Part shown: piece after piece, positions 11,026 through 22,699 of the stretch
Numbering within the stretch: position 1 is the stretch's first letter
How the letters are laid out: each line of letters begins with the position of its first letter
NCBI GenBank assembly: GCA_003427395.1
Contig: BFEA01000345.1
Coordinates: 1,142,570 to 1,206,569, forward strand
DNA from: Chara braunii
Taxonomy: Eukaryota; Streptophyta; Charophyceae; Charales; Characeae
Length of the DNA stretch: 64,000 nt
Reading direction: 5' to 3'
Program-made: the position numbers and the translations under genes
The notes under the pieces: generated by a model
What the model saw: the letters and a program-made list of their open reading frames with translations, nothing else
Databases searched by the model: none
Told to the model about the DNA's origin: nothing

Positions 11026-12984
11026 AAGGTCCCTTTTTACAGACTTAGCTATCCTGCTACGCTCGTGGGCCGAAATCCAGTGGCCATGGCTCGAGAAAAC
11101 AGATCGTAAGTTAGAGCATAGTCCCCTATCATCCCTCGTTGAAATAACAGTGCAGTTCAGCTAGCCATGCAACAGGGAGAGTACGCACATCCGGTTGTGT
11201 AGTCCTCACTCGGCCCCGACCGGTATCTGACCCGTGGTTGGGCCGACACAGCATCAGCCAGCAGGGTGAACAGCGGACCGTCCATTAGCTAAGTCTTCAA
11301 TTGTGCAGTTATCCCCCTGCTACTTCGCATGGCGGGAAAAAAAGGCGCACCAGAAAACAGCCAAGTCTGTCTCTCTCAACAGGTTAGTTGTTGCCTCAAC
11401 CCACAGGCCAAGCAACGTTCCAACTAATGCGTAGACTTGCCACCGCTATGGCTGACTTCACTTCACTCCTTGGTGGCATACGCACTGTACTCGCCGGCAG
11501 CTAAGCTCTGCAGTCCCTGCAGTTTCATCCTTCGCTCCTTTAACCAATATGCAGCTCGGCACCACGACTTGATTCCCCGCTCGTCCGTTTTGCTGGCTTG
11601 TGGCTCACTCCAAGATATATTCGCAGAAAGATGTTAGTCTTGTAGTCACGAGGCAGATGGTCAGGATTCCTGAGGACAACGGACAAAATCCTGAAGGAGG
11701 ATTTATCCCGATCGTATATACCACAGATGGCAAACACGTGCCCCTGTGCTACCTCATGAGCTCGCTCCTTTCCTTGGTTCCAATCGCTCTAGCCATGGGT
11801 AAGCCTGCAAGCCTGTCGCGATCGGTTTGCTTGCACGTTCAGATTGGTAAGACGGGCGGTAGTCCAGCCAACCGGTGGGCTCTAACTTCTTGGCAGGCCA
11901 GGTTGGCAACCAAGCAACGAACTGGCCAGCAAACAAGTCTCCAGTTTCTTGGCTGGCCACCCGCTACTCCAATCAACGGCCGAAGCAGAATCGGGATGAG
12001 CCTTACTCCAAAACCTTGGTAATTCATCGCCTTCAATCCGTAGCTCGACCTTCACTCCTTGTTCGTCATACTCAATGTAAGTCCGGACTATGGCCTGTAG
12101 ACGCAATCGTTGTTGTGGACAGGCGCAGGAGGATTCCTTATCAATGAAATAAGAAATCGCAATTGAACCCTCCGTCAAAACACGCAAGTATTCGCTACGC
12201 TCCAAACCCGCTTATAGCCAATATGCCTAGCGCGCCTCCCACGTCCCACATAAACTAATCTATCATTGAAAAGCTAGGACTGCCTCCACGACCCGACCGG
12301 CAACTATAAGGAATCCCGAGATAACACCTTAGTTCGTTCGATTATGTAACGAATAGCGTGAAATATCGACCTTTCTTTTTCTTCCGCAGCTGAACTCCTG
12401 ACACTTTTCGCGCACCCTCTTATTAACACAACTCTAAAACTAACCACCAAACCCCAGTTCTAACTCTACCATCCAATTCGCAACGTGCAAAAAACCCCGG
12501 GACGAGTCTTTATTCGCTTGGTTTTATCAAGGAATAGGTGAGCGAGATGATTTTCGTTCCTACCATAGTTATTCGTCCGCCATCTTCTCGCGCACCTTCT
12601 TTCTCTACTAACACCCTTTCCACTAACCTACCATTAAAACTAACCATGGATCCGGATTCGCCTTCATTCAAAACTTCAGTTTATACCCCTTCCTTGCCGA
12701 AAACACCCTCCACATGAGTGAAAGTTGACTTCTCTTCCTCCTCCGCCATGTCTGTTCCCTTCTCCTCTATCGCGTCGGCTCTGTCCCTCACGTACCTGAC
12801 TTCTTCTTTGCTAGCGCTGTTTTTCCCCCAACAACGATCGACTTACACAATGTCAGTTTCTCCTGACAATTGGTCAGCGATTCACCAGCTCGGCCATCCT
12901 AGAAAAGATTTCGAATGTGACTAAAACTACTCCTTTTACCAAAATTCGCTTCGATAGCCCCTGCCTTTCTATGAACGACTTCAG
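11026..12984. other. Unassigned sequence between repeat X and element C
   Basis: No family recognised. The longest open frame (11600-12022) has no motif I know. About 12340-12510 and 12510-12660 look like a diverged direct repeat: each has CGCGCACC followed by a run ending in ACTAACCA. This may be the tail of repeat X or another decayed element. Confidence 0.4.
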
Positions 12985-14197
12985 TGTGATAACCCGTCCT
13001 AACACGGGCTGAAACACAGCTGATTTTTTAGTGTTGCTCATAGACTGAATGCCCTACTGAGTTCCCCGCCTGCTAAGTCTGTGTGTGTGTGTGCTTGCTG
13101 GACTGCATGTCTGTCTAAGTGCTGGTTGGCTTGCGTGTGTGTGACTGTGCCTGTCGGAGTGCTGGTTGGTACGAGTGTGTGTGTGTGGCCCGCCAGGGCA
13201 CTTGTTCGTTCGTTGGGCCCTTAGGGCCGGGTACATACCTGTGGCCTTGGCTTCGAAAGGTTGCAGCGGGGAAAAAGCTCTCAAGTAGCGGGTAGGCCGG
13301 TACCACACCCGGCAGACAAAAGTGGCATTTTTAGAGGCCGGTAGTGTAGGCTAGGTCTAGCGGGTACCAGTTTGAGTCTAGGGCTTGTAGGGGCAATATC
13401 AGAGTCTACAATTATGTTTCCCTCCAGAAAAGGAGGAGGTACCGGTTGCTTGGGAAGGCCAGCGGCCTGGAAGTCATCGCCCAAGAGGCAAAGCAGGGTG
13501 CTATATCTTCAGGTCGGGCGGAAGACCCGGCCTCTTTTTCGGTGTGCAAGTTTGGCGACACACTGGTGAGTGCTGGCTGGAGCAGCGCTGCTGGGGAGGA
13601 AGGAGAAGGACTGGAGGGAGGAAGGAGGAAGGAAGGGGGAGGAGCGCCAGGGGTACTTACCTGGCTATGATGGCAGCCATCTTCATCACCTTGGTGGGCG
13701 CTGCAACAAGAAGTCCCCAGCCGGGGAGAGCCACACCAAGAAGCTTCAAGGCAGGGTTGGGCATGGCGGCCTGAGCTAGAGCAGCCATAGCTGCTTTGGG
13801 TTGTCCTTTGGACATCTGGGCAAGGCCTAGTAGTCCGCCATAGCCTCGGCCTATGAGAGTGAAGAGTGGGAGAGGCGGCCATGGCTATGGTGGACCTTGA
13901 GTGATACCTGCAGTAGAGGAGGGACTCGGACATGATTCTGGACCAGTCATTCAACATTGTATTATTATTTCTTGTATGAATAAGAGAAGGGGGAGATAAG
14001 GAGGAGGAGATTGTTGGGCGAAGAAGAAGAGCCTTGCCATTGTCTTTGCTGGTGTACATCTTCTTCTTCTTCTTTCTTACTTCTTCTTCTTCTTCTACTC
14101 CTCTCTCTCCTCTCAAGTTCATTCATTTCTTTCTGCAATTGGATGGCATTGTACTTTCCAGTGGATGTGTATCTCGAAATTGGCCAGGGTCATAACA
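12985..14197 (+). repeat. Element C 5' LTR
   Basis: 1213 bp, starting TGTGATAACCC and ending CATAACA directly before the primer-binding site. It holds a GT-rich minisatellite (about 13080-13190) and a CTT-rich stretch (about 14060-14110). It has one copy of a GGAGCAGCGCT word that is expanded in the 3' LTR. Confidence 0.93.
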
Positions 14198-14198
14198 T

Positions 14199-14210
14199 TG
14201 GTATCAGAGC
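14199..14210 (+). promoter_or_regulatory. Element C primer-binding site
   Basis: TGGTATCAGAGC, complementary to the 3' end of plant initiator tRNA-Met, one base after the LTR. It primes minus-strand cDNA synthesis. Confidence 0.95.
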
Positions 14211-15488
14211 GGATTCTACTTGCTTGTGAGAGTTGACTTTGCTGCCCAACACTTAGGGTTAGGGTTGGTTGGTTGAGGGAAGTGGGGCATCGTTTCTAAG
14301 GGATGCTGCCCCCACCTGGTTAGGTCATGTGGGGTCAACATAGAACCTAACCAGGTGCTTGAGAGTGAGATTAGGGTGGCGAGACATTTCGAGGAGACTT
14401 CATGCGGCGATTTGAGAGAGGCGACAGTGAGAGGCACTCCCACCTGGAATCTGATTCAAGGGAGACACTTGGCAACTTAAGGGCTGCCCTCAAGTAGGCG
14501 AGCTTGAGGGCCAGCGACCATTCTGCATCAACGGACTGCAAGTTGCTACTTTGATCTTCAGCATCGATGGGGGATCCGGCGTTGCACTTGGGTGTTGGAG
14601 TCAGACCCTCCTAGGAGATAGGACACTAGTGTAGGGGTAGCGTTAGAGGGGTCAGGAGGACCACATGAGAAGGGGGGTGAGTTCTCTTTATCTCGAAGCT
14701 CGAGGCCACTCAGGTAAGTGTCGTGCACCTACGGGATGCCCATGTATGTGTGTATGGTATTGATTGACCTGCTGGGGTACTCTGGGTTTCTTTTCCTACT
14801 CCTCTGTGGTCTTGATTGTGTGACTAAATGCGTGTGATCTACCTACTCACCTGATGGATGGAAAATGAAGTATCTTGACATACATGCCAAGTCTTTCTAC
14901 AGTGCTTTGTCTTTTCATCACTGAACGGTTGTTGTCTGTAGGTTCTGCCAGAAGTTTCGTTTTTCAATGAAGTAGAGACTGAACTAAGTTCAGGTGGAAC
15001 TCCTCTTGGTTGGGATCTGGTTGAGACCTACATGGGACCTTGGGGACCCAGCGGGACCGGGCCCAAACAAGAAGAGCCTCTGGACCCAAATCGGTTAGGC
15101 ATTGACCTCTTGTCTTCTTGGCTGGGATACGAGTTCATTCTTCTTGGATTAGGACACCCACTGTCGAGGGGATCTTGGTTGAGACGTTTTGCATGTCTTT
15201 TGATTGCACTGTCCGTGGCTTGACTCGCACCCTGTACACCACTCAATTCTCCATTGTTGCATTTAGTTACTCGTTGTCTGATTTGTTGTACGGTCACGGA
15301 GCTGGTCAGACTGGACTCGAGAGGACCTCGTATGCAGTCTGATCAGACTGGGTCGGTGGATCAGACCTCTCATTGAGATTGTTTGTTTCTTCTGCTGCTC
15401 TCCACTTCCGAATGAAATGCTGCTCCGGCTAGGAGTTCTACCTTCTCTTCTCTGAGCTTTTCAGTCTGTTTTTCTGAGTTCATTTCCG
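14211..15488 (+). other. Element C 5' leader
   Basis: About 1.3 kb of untranslated sequence between the primer site and the first gag ATG at 15489. No long open frame or repeat was seen apart from short GT- and T-rich runs. Confidence 0.6.
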
Positions 15489-16048
15489 ATGCCCGTGGAG
15501 ACTCGCAACTTGAAAGAGGAGAGAAAGAGGAGGGAGAGAGAACAGAGAGAGAGGGAAAGTGATCGTCTGAGGTGGGCTAGGACTGGGAAAAGGAGTTTTC
15601 GTCCAAGCGGGAGGGGGAGTGAACCTCTTGAGAGTCTAATTGATTCTTTTGCTGATTGGCGACTCTCTGACCCACCTGTCCATACTGACAATCCAATAAT
15701 GGCTCAGCTAACTTCAGTTCAGTGGCGGGCCTTGTTAGATGCAGCCAGTGATGCTGAGAAACCTTATCTGCAAGCACTTTTAGATAGTGCAATCCAAAGG
15801 GAATAGGAGACAGAGGAGGAGAGAAAGGAGACCTTGTTGAAAAGGCAACTGGCCCTCCTAGAGACTGAAGAGCAGTGTGGGGAACAGTTGCCTTTGTTCA
15901 AGTCAGGAATCTTGAGGACCATTCCACTCAGATCGCTGAAGCCTTTGCAAAGTTGCAGACACTTCAACATGATCTGACTGATATGACCCGCAAGTACCAT
16001 GAATTGACAAAGGAGGTGGCTGACCTGCGACAAGCCCAAGTGGCCAAC
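15489..16048 (+). pseudogene. Gag N-terminal part of element C
   Basis: Starts at the ATG of MPVETRNLKEERKRR, an Arg/Glu-rich run predicted to be a coiled coil. A TAG at 15804-15806 interrupts IQRE-ETEEERKE where Gln would fit. After a frameshift near 15880 the frame continues through a second helical stretch ending ELTKEVADLRQAQVAN at the D insertion. Beyond D, translation resumes at 25034 with PLPLAPG, so gag was intact at this point before D arrived. Confidence 0.75.
16044..16048. repeat. Target-site duplication of element D, left copy
   Basis: CCAAC abuts the TG start of the left D LTR and is repeated exactly at 25029-25033, showing that D transposed into element C. Confidence 0.93.
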
Positions 16049-17244
16049 TGTTGAATACTTCAATAAGTATGAGCAGAACCAAAGATCAACCAATATAGGA
16101 TGAAAATATATGCAGCGAAAGTCTGATAAATGGACCGACTCACACAGATATCACTCCACACACAAACAATCGTGAGATGGTGGGGTCTTAGCCAATCACA
16201 GACGATGCTCAGGCCCCGTACACACATACACAGCTGAAAGGTGGGAGGAGAGACGAAGGAGGTGGGAGATGTAGGTAGCGCCAGATGTCACCGAGATAGA
16301 ATCCAGTAGGTCACCGATATGGTAATCCAAAATGTCATCGAACAAGATCAAAATGTCGCGGACAATAAGTCACCAATATCGGAGGTACAAAGTCCCAATG
16401 TAACCGGTGTCCAATCTGTGATGCTGCCGAGTATCAACCCCAACAATCTCCAAGTCTCGAANNNNNNNNNNNNNNNNNNNNNNNNNNNNNNNNNNNNNNN
16501 NNNNNNNNNNNNNNNNNNNNNNNNNNAACCCCAACAATCTCCAAGTCTCGAATCCAGTAAGTACCACAGCCTCTTACCACCGAAGTCCAACACTGATCTC
16601 TGTCCAACTAGTGTCAAGTCTACAATTTGAAGAAGAAGAAGAAGAAGTCTGAAGAAGAAGAAGAAGGAAGAGAAGAAGAAGAAGAGAACAGCGGAGGAGA
16701 GAGGTGAGGAGGAGAGGAACCAGGGACCGTGGAGGGAGGAGACGACCTCACTCCCGAGTACCTGGTCTGCTGCAACTGCCTGGAGCCGAAGTCGGCTATG
16801 GCTGTTCGCTGACTGGCTCCTCGCTCACTGCTGCTGCTGCGCTGCTGCTGCTCCTCTATGCTGCGCTAAGAATAGCGTTGCGCTCCTGCTGTAGAACCGA
16901 AAACGAACTGGCGCTCTCGCAGGGTCCAGTTGCTCGATGCCTCATACTGAGGCTGGACCGGTCTTCTTTTGTACCGGTGGAAAAGAGGCCGGCCTCAATG
17001 CTGCGAGGCCTGGCCGTGACCTGACCCGTCAAGATCGACGGTTCAGATCAGACCGGCGGGCGGCAGCCTCAAAAGCGCCGCCAGACCCAAATGGTAATGT
17101 GATTTGGGCCTGCCCGTCGGGTCTGGTCCAAAACTGTGGCCTTTATGGCCTCCTTTACCCCAAGTGCGGGCCTTTAGGCCCTATTGTGTCCCCTAGGCCC
17201 TAAGTCGGGTCCGGTAGGACCCGTGTGGCGTCGAAGATGTAACA
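16049..17244 (-). repeat. Element D 3' LTR (left)
   Basis: About 1.2 kb including 65 Ns. On the minus strand it begins TGTTACATCTTCGACG and ends in CAACA at the CCAAC duplication. It contains GAA-rich (16629-16690) and GCT-rich microsatellites. A purine tract (complement of 17245-17257, AAGAGGGGGAGTG) precedes its start. Confidence 0.93.
16462..16526. other. Assembly gap, 65 N
   Basis: The same words (CCCCAACAATCTCCAAGTCT) lie on both sides of the N run. The intact D LTR at about 24299-24330 has them once, so the gap most likely hides a false duplication rather than missing sequence. Confidence 0.85.
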
Positions 17245-17268
17245 CACTCCCCCTCTTAAAAGACCGAG

Positions 17269-17634
17269 CTACCTGCGAGGGCGAAGTTGTTTGTTCGATA
17301 CCGGTTTGGGTCGAGCGGGACGAGCTGCTTCCTTGGCAAGGCGTCGCTTCTCATAGTCGGCGAAGATAAGGGGTGCAGAAATCTGCAAGTCTGCACTAGA
17401 GATCCACCGAGTGTCGTCAGGCGCACATTGCTTGAATGTGACTTTGAACTGCATTGGCTTGTTGCCATACTTGCAGTGTGTGATGACTCGGTCCACTTCC
17501 TGATGTTTGTCCATAGATGGCGGATCCTGTGATCGTCGACCGGGAAATTCGTCAGCGGAAGGTGGCGTGTAGATGGCCAGCTTTGACGCGTGGAAGACCC
17601 GGTGCACTGGAAGGTGCGGAGGAATGTTGACCAC
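17269..17634 (-). pseudogene. Integrase C-terminal and chromodomain-like tail of element D
   Basis: Starts in the conserved VHRVFHASKL block after the integrase GPY/F module. A chromodomain-like stretch follows (QEVDRVITHC, then FKVTFKQCAPDDTRWI), with the usual order of a beta strand, a charged turn and a Trp. In plant chromoviruses such tails steer integration to heterochromatin. It ends about 25 bp from the 3' LTR. The frame differs from the integrase core, so one frameshift lies near 17634-17680. Confidence 0.8.
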
Positions 17635-17679
17635 AAAGGAAGGACCTGCGGGGTCGTTTCCAACGGCAGAAGTAACTTC

Positions 17680-18597
17680 CTATGGTCCGAACCATTTCGG
17701 AAGGAGTTTGCGCGAAACGTCCTGCTCGAGCGCAAATTCCTCGGAGAGGACCCAAACAAGGTCTCCCTCGCGGAAAGGACATGGAAGTCGACGTCGGTTA
17801 GCTTGCTGCTGCATGCGGATTTGAGCCTTTTGCATATTCGTGCGGGCTTTGATCAGCAAGTCCCAGTACTTCCGAACGAAAGCGGGAGAGCAAGGGACGT
17901 CTATGTCGGCGGCCTGTGGCAAATGGAGATCAGCGAAGATCCGTGCTTTCTCTCCACCATGATGTAGCTCGAATGGTGTGACGCAGATCGTCGGGTGCAC
18001 CGAAGTGTTGTAGGCGAACTCAATGTCGGGAAGCCGGTTAACCCAATCTTTCTGGTTGGGACGGATGAGCGTACTCGACATCATCTGAGCGGTCTGGTGT
18101 GCTCGCTCCATCTGGCCATCCGTCTGCGGGTGCCGAGCCGAGCTCGGCTTCATTGTTGTGCCGGACTCGGTCATAAGGGAAGTCCAAAAGGCCGACATGA
18201 AGTGACTATCTCGGTCGCTCACTATGTCTTCCGAAACGCCCTGGTTGGTAATCCAACCGGTGTGCAAGAGTCGTGCGAGCTCAGGTGCTGCAGCATGATA
18301 CTTGGAAGGAAGAAAGCGAGCATACTTGCTCAAACGGTCAATGACCATGAGAATACCGTCATGGCCGAGGCGATCACGGGGGAACGGGCCTGTCACGTCC
18401 ATAGCAATGGAGAGGTGCGGTGCCCGCGGAATCGGCAACGGTTTCAATTCGCCGAAGGGGACTCGAGATCGACCCTTGTTACGGTGGCAAACTGCACATG
18501 ATTCGATGTACCTCGTGACGTCGTGAAGGACGTCGGGCCAGTGAAAACGCTGGCGAAGGAGTGCTAATGTGCGGCTTACGCCAAGGTGTGCCGAAAG
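17680..18597 (-). pseudogene. Integrase core of element D
   Basis: The zinc finger reads HLGVSRTLALL with the two Cys in ESCAVCHRNKG (18450-18597). The catalytic triad is visible: Asp in IAMDVTGPF, Asp in IVSDRDSHF and Glu in TDGQMERAHQ. The GPY/F-type end (SRKLLPKWFGP) closes the segment. It follows the RNase H frame after one TGA (18598-18600) at an HDA-LSAHLG site where Arg would fit. Confidence 0.88.
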
Positions 18598-19177
18598 TCA
18601 TGCGTCGTGGAATTCGCCGAGCAGGCGAGTCCGTAAGATGCGATCTTGGGGCACAACTAACAAGTCCTTTCCTCTCGTGTGAAGGAGAAGGAACTCGTCG
18701 GAAATCCGATAATGGCTAGCCGGCGGGTGATCCGATGAAAGCTCTGCGTAAAGCGTAGAGTAAGTCGGATCGTACTTGTAGCCTTTGACGAAATGCGGCT
18801 GCAGATCGTCATCGAGGTCGAATGCCATGGTCACAATGGCACAAAAATCGGGCCGTCGTGAGAGGGCATCCGCAGCTCGATTGGCGGTACCGGGAATGTG
18901 GCACAGGTCAAAGTCGAACTGGTCGATGTAATACATCCATCGACCGATCGTGCTAGTGACCGTATCCTGCGTTTTATAAAGGTCAACGGATTGTTGTCCA
19001 TATTCCATTTAAAACGCCGACGACCGAGAAGAAAGTGGCGCCACCGTTTGAGAACGGTGACTTAGGCGAGTAGCTCTTTCTTCCTAGCGTTGTCGAGAGT
19101 GTTGACGAGAGGCACCTTTTGGGAGAAATACTTGACCGGATGCTAACCGTCCTCGTGATATTGTTCCAACACCGCAC
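18598..19177 (-). pseudogene. RNase H of element D
   Basis: The C-terminal part reads GRWMYYIDQFDFDL then HIPGTANRAADALSRRPD, the conserved end of gypsy RNase H where the DALSR Asp is catalytic. The middle (WRHFLLG) is in another frame around 19000-19100. The N-terminal TTDASGYGISAVL lies at the end of the RT frame. Two frameshifts therefore divide the domain. Confidence 0.82.
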
Positions 19178-20484
19178 TAATACCGTATCCTGAAGCGTCT
19201 GTAGTCACTTGGGTGGGAAGGGTGGGGTCGTATATACGGAGGGCAGGTGCGGTTTGCATTGTTGCCTTCAATGTAGTGAACGCGCCACGGGCTGTGTCGC
19301 CGAACTCGAAGGGCACCTTTGGGGACTGAAGTCTCGACAAAGGAGCGGACACTTTCGAGTACGACTCGACGAATCGCTGATAATATCCAGCCAAACCCAT
19401 GAAAGAGCGTACGTCCGTCGTGCAACGGGGTTCCGGCCAATCCACGATGGCTTGGATCTTGTCCGCTAAGGGACGAATGCAGTGACCCAAGTACTCAAGC
19501 TCCTGCTTGGCAAACTCGCACTTGTCGAGGTTCGCTTTGTACTTGGCCAGTCGCAAATGATCCAAAACAGCGCGAAGGTGTGCGATGTGCTCGTCCAACG
19601 TCCTACTATAAACCAAGATGTCGTCGAGGTGAATGAGGACGCTACGATCGAGCAAGTCGTGAAACTCAGTCGGCATAGCTGCTTGGAAAGTCACGGGGGC
19701 ATTGGTGAGGCCAAATGGCATGACAACCCACTCAAAATGCCCGTATCGCGTCTTGAACGCGGTTTTGTACCGATCTTGAGGCTGGATTTCAATCTGGTGG
19801 TAACCCGACTTCCAGTCCAACTTCGAGAAGTATGTCGCGCTGCCTAACCGCTCAAGGAGATCATCAATTCGAGGGAGAGGGCCGGCGTTCTTTACGGTTT
19901 GTGCGTTAAGTTTGCGATAGTCGATGCATAACCGTAGATCTTTGTTCTTCTTTCGGACGAAGAGAACAGGGGCACCGTAAGGCGAACAACTAGGGCGAAT
20001 CCAGCCCTTGTCGAGAAGGTCATCGAGTTGTGCGCGAAGCACTTTGAGTTCCTCTTCGCTCATGCGGTAGATACATCCACGCGGAGGGATGGCCAGCCTC
20101 GAGAGTGATCCCGTGACGTATGGGCCGATCTGGAACCGTTCCGGTGGGAGCCTCGAAGACGTCTCCATACTCGTCCAAGAGGTGAGAAATGCGTGGGTCC
20201 TGCGGTGACGAGGCTGGTCCGTCCGGCGAGGGGAGCGCATGCAAGAATACAATTCCCATCTCCTCGACGTCATTCCGAGCTATGGCGTCGCGAATTCTCG
20301 CAACGGAAACCACGTGGCAAGCAATCGAAGTGTGAGGGGTCGCGACCGTACATGGGACTAACACTCCGTTCCGATCACGGATGTGAACGGTCCGGTCATG
20401 GAAGTTCACTAGATGATCGGCGCTACGCAACCAAGACATGCCTAGAATCATGTCGAACTTGGTGTCGAGGATGTCAAAAGACAC
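19143..20484 (-). pseudogene. Reverse transcriptase of element D
   Basis: The main frame (19143-20273) shows RGCIYRMSEEELKVLRAQL, LRLCIDYRKLNAQTVKNAG, the first catalytic Asp in FSKLDWKSGYHQIEI and the active-site box HLDDILVYS. The box has His where most gypsy RTs have Tyr. It ends in the RNase H start. The upstream frame (20020-20484) holds the protease end (FDMILGMSWL) and the RT entry region, so one frameshift near 20060-20270 breaks the domain. Confidence 0.9.
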
Positions 20485-20547
20485 CGGCTCGCACGCAAGT
20501 GGCGCAAAGTATACCGGAACGCCTTCGACGCATCGGTCAATTGACTT

Positions 20548-21234
20548 TTACGTGCGGCCGTCCGCGAGTGTAACTTGCGTAGGTTGCGTCTTCCTTCGAA
20601 TGCGCGGGCCAAGGCCTGCGTGGGCCATAAAGGCTTGGCTGATAAAGTTGCGAGACGCTCCGCAATCAATCAAGGCACTACAGGTTGCCTTTCCGATTTG
20701 AATGCGGATATAGAGCAAAGGAGCGTCGGTTCCGGCATACCTTTGGGTGGCGTACTCGCGGTCAATCTTCGCAAGATAGGAGCGGAGATCGACAATTGCT
20801 ACCCCGTCCTCCGTCAATGGAGCTGGTACTGTAGTGAGCAAATAGGAGCGTAGATTTGCCATCAAGGCGTTGCAATGCGGCCTTGGCAAGGTTCCGGTTG
20901 AGGGTAGAGGCATCCAAGCGAAGTCCGCTCTCGTGAGCGGGTCAAGCTCCTCAAGTCTTGACCACGCCGTCGAGTCCTCGGAAATCAGTGGCGAGCTGAC
21001 CGGATCACTTGCCGACGGTGTACAGGTTGCGCATACGCAATCTAAGTGCACATGGCTCGACTGGTCTAATGGTGGTACCAGCTGGGCGGCATAATCCTCA
21101 TACGTAGCACGAGAATCAGCGACTAACGCATGCTCTCCGGTAGTGACATCGGTTGCTAGCAAGGCAACCGGTTTCGGCGGAGTGAGGAGAGACGTAGCAC
21201 CAAAGGCAATATCCGTACCGTTGACGTAGATCAA
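20548..21234 (-). pseudogene. Aspartic protease region of element D
   Basis: The active site is read as SALIDCGASRNFIS, the DCG variant also seen in element C. A Ser/Thr/Pro-rich spacer precedes it. The flap and C-terminal Gly motif are in the next frame (20020-20484). Confidence 0.82.
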
Positions 21235-21745
21235 ATACTTCCTTGGTTATGTTGAACGCCGTCCATGGTTGCTGCCCAGTTCCCGTCGATGTCGTCGCTT
21301 GTGTCGCCTTGTTCTTCCGAACTCTCTTGGGACGCTTTGGCGGGAGCGCTGCGACAGTTCCTCCATCACTCGAGGATGCTGCTGCAGCGTGGAGATCGAC
21401 TGTTTCTTCAGAAATCACGGTATTGTTATGTGTCGGTCGTTTGGATGGGACTGCTTCTCGATAGCGGCCTTGTCGTCCGTTTGGATGACGAGGTTCGCAC
21501 GATCCAGAATAGCTTGGAATGAGGTATAGTCGTACTCGTTGCCGAGTGCCAACCGCAGTCCTGCGCACGATCGCGAGAAGAACTCGAATCGTTGGTTTGT
21601 GAATCTCAACTCGAAACCTGGCGTGGTTACTATCTTCTGCCACTTGATCGTCCTGTCTCGAGTTGGCATGCTTCCCTGTGAGCAAGTGTAGACCTCGTTC
21701 ATGGTCGCCTTCACGACGTTGCGGACCATGAAGCGAGTGAACCAC
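21116..21745 (-). pseudogene. Gag zinc-knuckle region of element D
   Basis: A basic stretch (PPKRPKRVRKNKATQ) is followed by CLWCYVSPHSAETGC. The spacing is C-x2-C-x4-H-x5-C, one residue longer than the standard knuckle. The frame is shifted relative to the gag capsid at 21415-22296. Confidence 0.72.
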
Positions 21746-22677
21746 AGCTGCTCAAAATCTTCCCACATGAGGTGTTCGTGTAGCTCGGCGATAGTGGTTC
21801 CCTTGTTAACCGCGAGGTGGTTCATCCATGCTTGCGCACCTCCAATGAGTTGGAGGTATAGTGCCTTCATCATGTCTTCGTCTGGTACCTCGTGGCAGGA
21901 CGCTTCGGTGAGGAAGGCTTGCCACCATGTCAAAGCGTCGCTCTTGTTGTAGTCCTCGAACTTGCCGATGTTGAAGCGTGGCATCTTGTATACCTTCGCA
22001 GCTAGTGCCGGTTGCGACTGCAGCTTGGTGATGTCCGTCTTGATGGCGGCCACCGTGCTGCTGATCGTAGCCGGACTGGTGAAGTCACTTTGGCCGATGC
22101 GCTCGCCGAGCTGCGTCGTCGTGTCTAGTGTGCAGTCTGGCGCTGCTTGGGAAGGCCTTGCCTTCAGAGTAGCAATGCGGGCGTCCATCTGTTTCAGCTG
22201 GGAGTCCGCGACCTTGATGGCTGCTGCAAGCGTCTTCATGTTATGGTTCAGATCGATCTGCAGGTGCGGTACTGACCTGGAATGAAGGTCTCTCATAGTG
22301 CTGTTCTAGATGACTGCACGCATCGTGCATAGTAAAATGTCTGCCAGGTCATGTCTCTCCTGCTGTACTGCCATCGGCTCGGCGCCTGCTACGGGGACAT
22401 AACGCATCCCGTTGAGCACAGCGGCCCACTTATCGTGTTGAGTGATCAGAAGGTCGGCACTGTCGGCGTTGAGCTTGTCGACCGTCAACTGCTCCGCCTC
22501 AGCTTGTTGCTGGGCTTGGGCTGCAGCTTCTGCTGCCAGCCGCTGTTTGTCTGCTTGGCAGCATCTTGCCGTTCCTTGGCAAGGGTTAGTGCAACCGTAT
22601 AGTCTGCACTCTCTGAATGTAGTCCGTGATGGACTCATTTGGCCCTTGAGCAGGACAGACCGGCAAAGGTTCGGCAT
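21415..22677 (-). pseudogene. Gag (capsid part) of element D
   Basis: An Ala/Gln-rich coiled coil (22306-22677) leads into the capsid-like domain (21415-22296): MPRFNIGKFEDYNKSDALTW, AQAWMNHLAV, WEDFEQLWFTRFM. This fits the retrotransposon gag pattern. One frame change near 22300 separates the two parts. Confidence 0.8.
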
Positions 22678-22699
22678 TGCTAGATGTCGAAGTCTAGGA

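Noticed and set aside
11600-12022. 140-codon open frame between repeat X and element C
   Set aside because: No recognisable domain, no conserved copy elsewhere in the window, and overlapping frames on the other strand of similar length.
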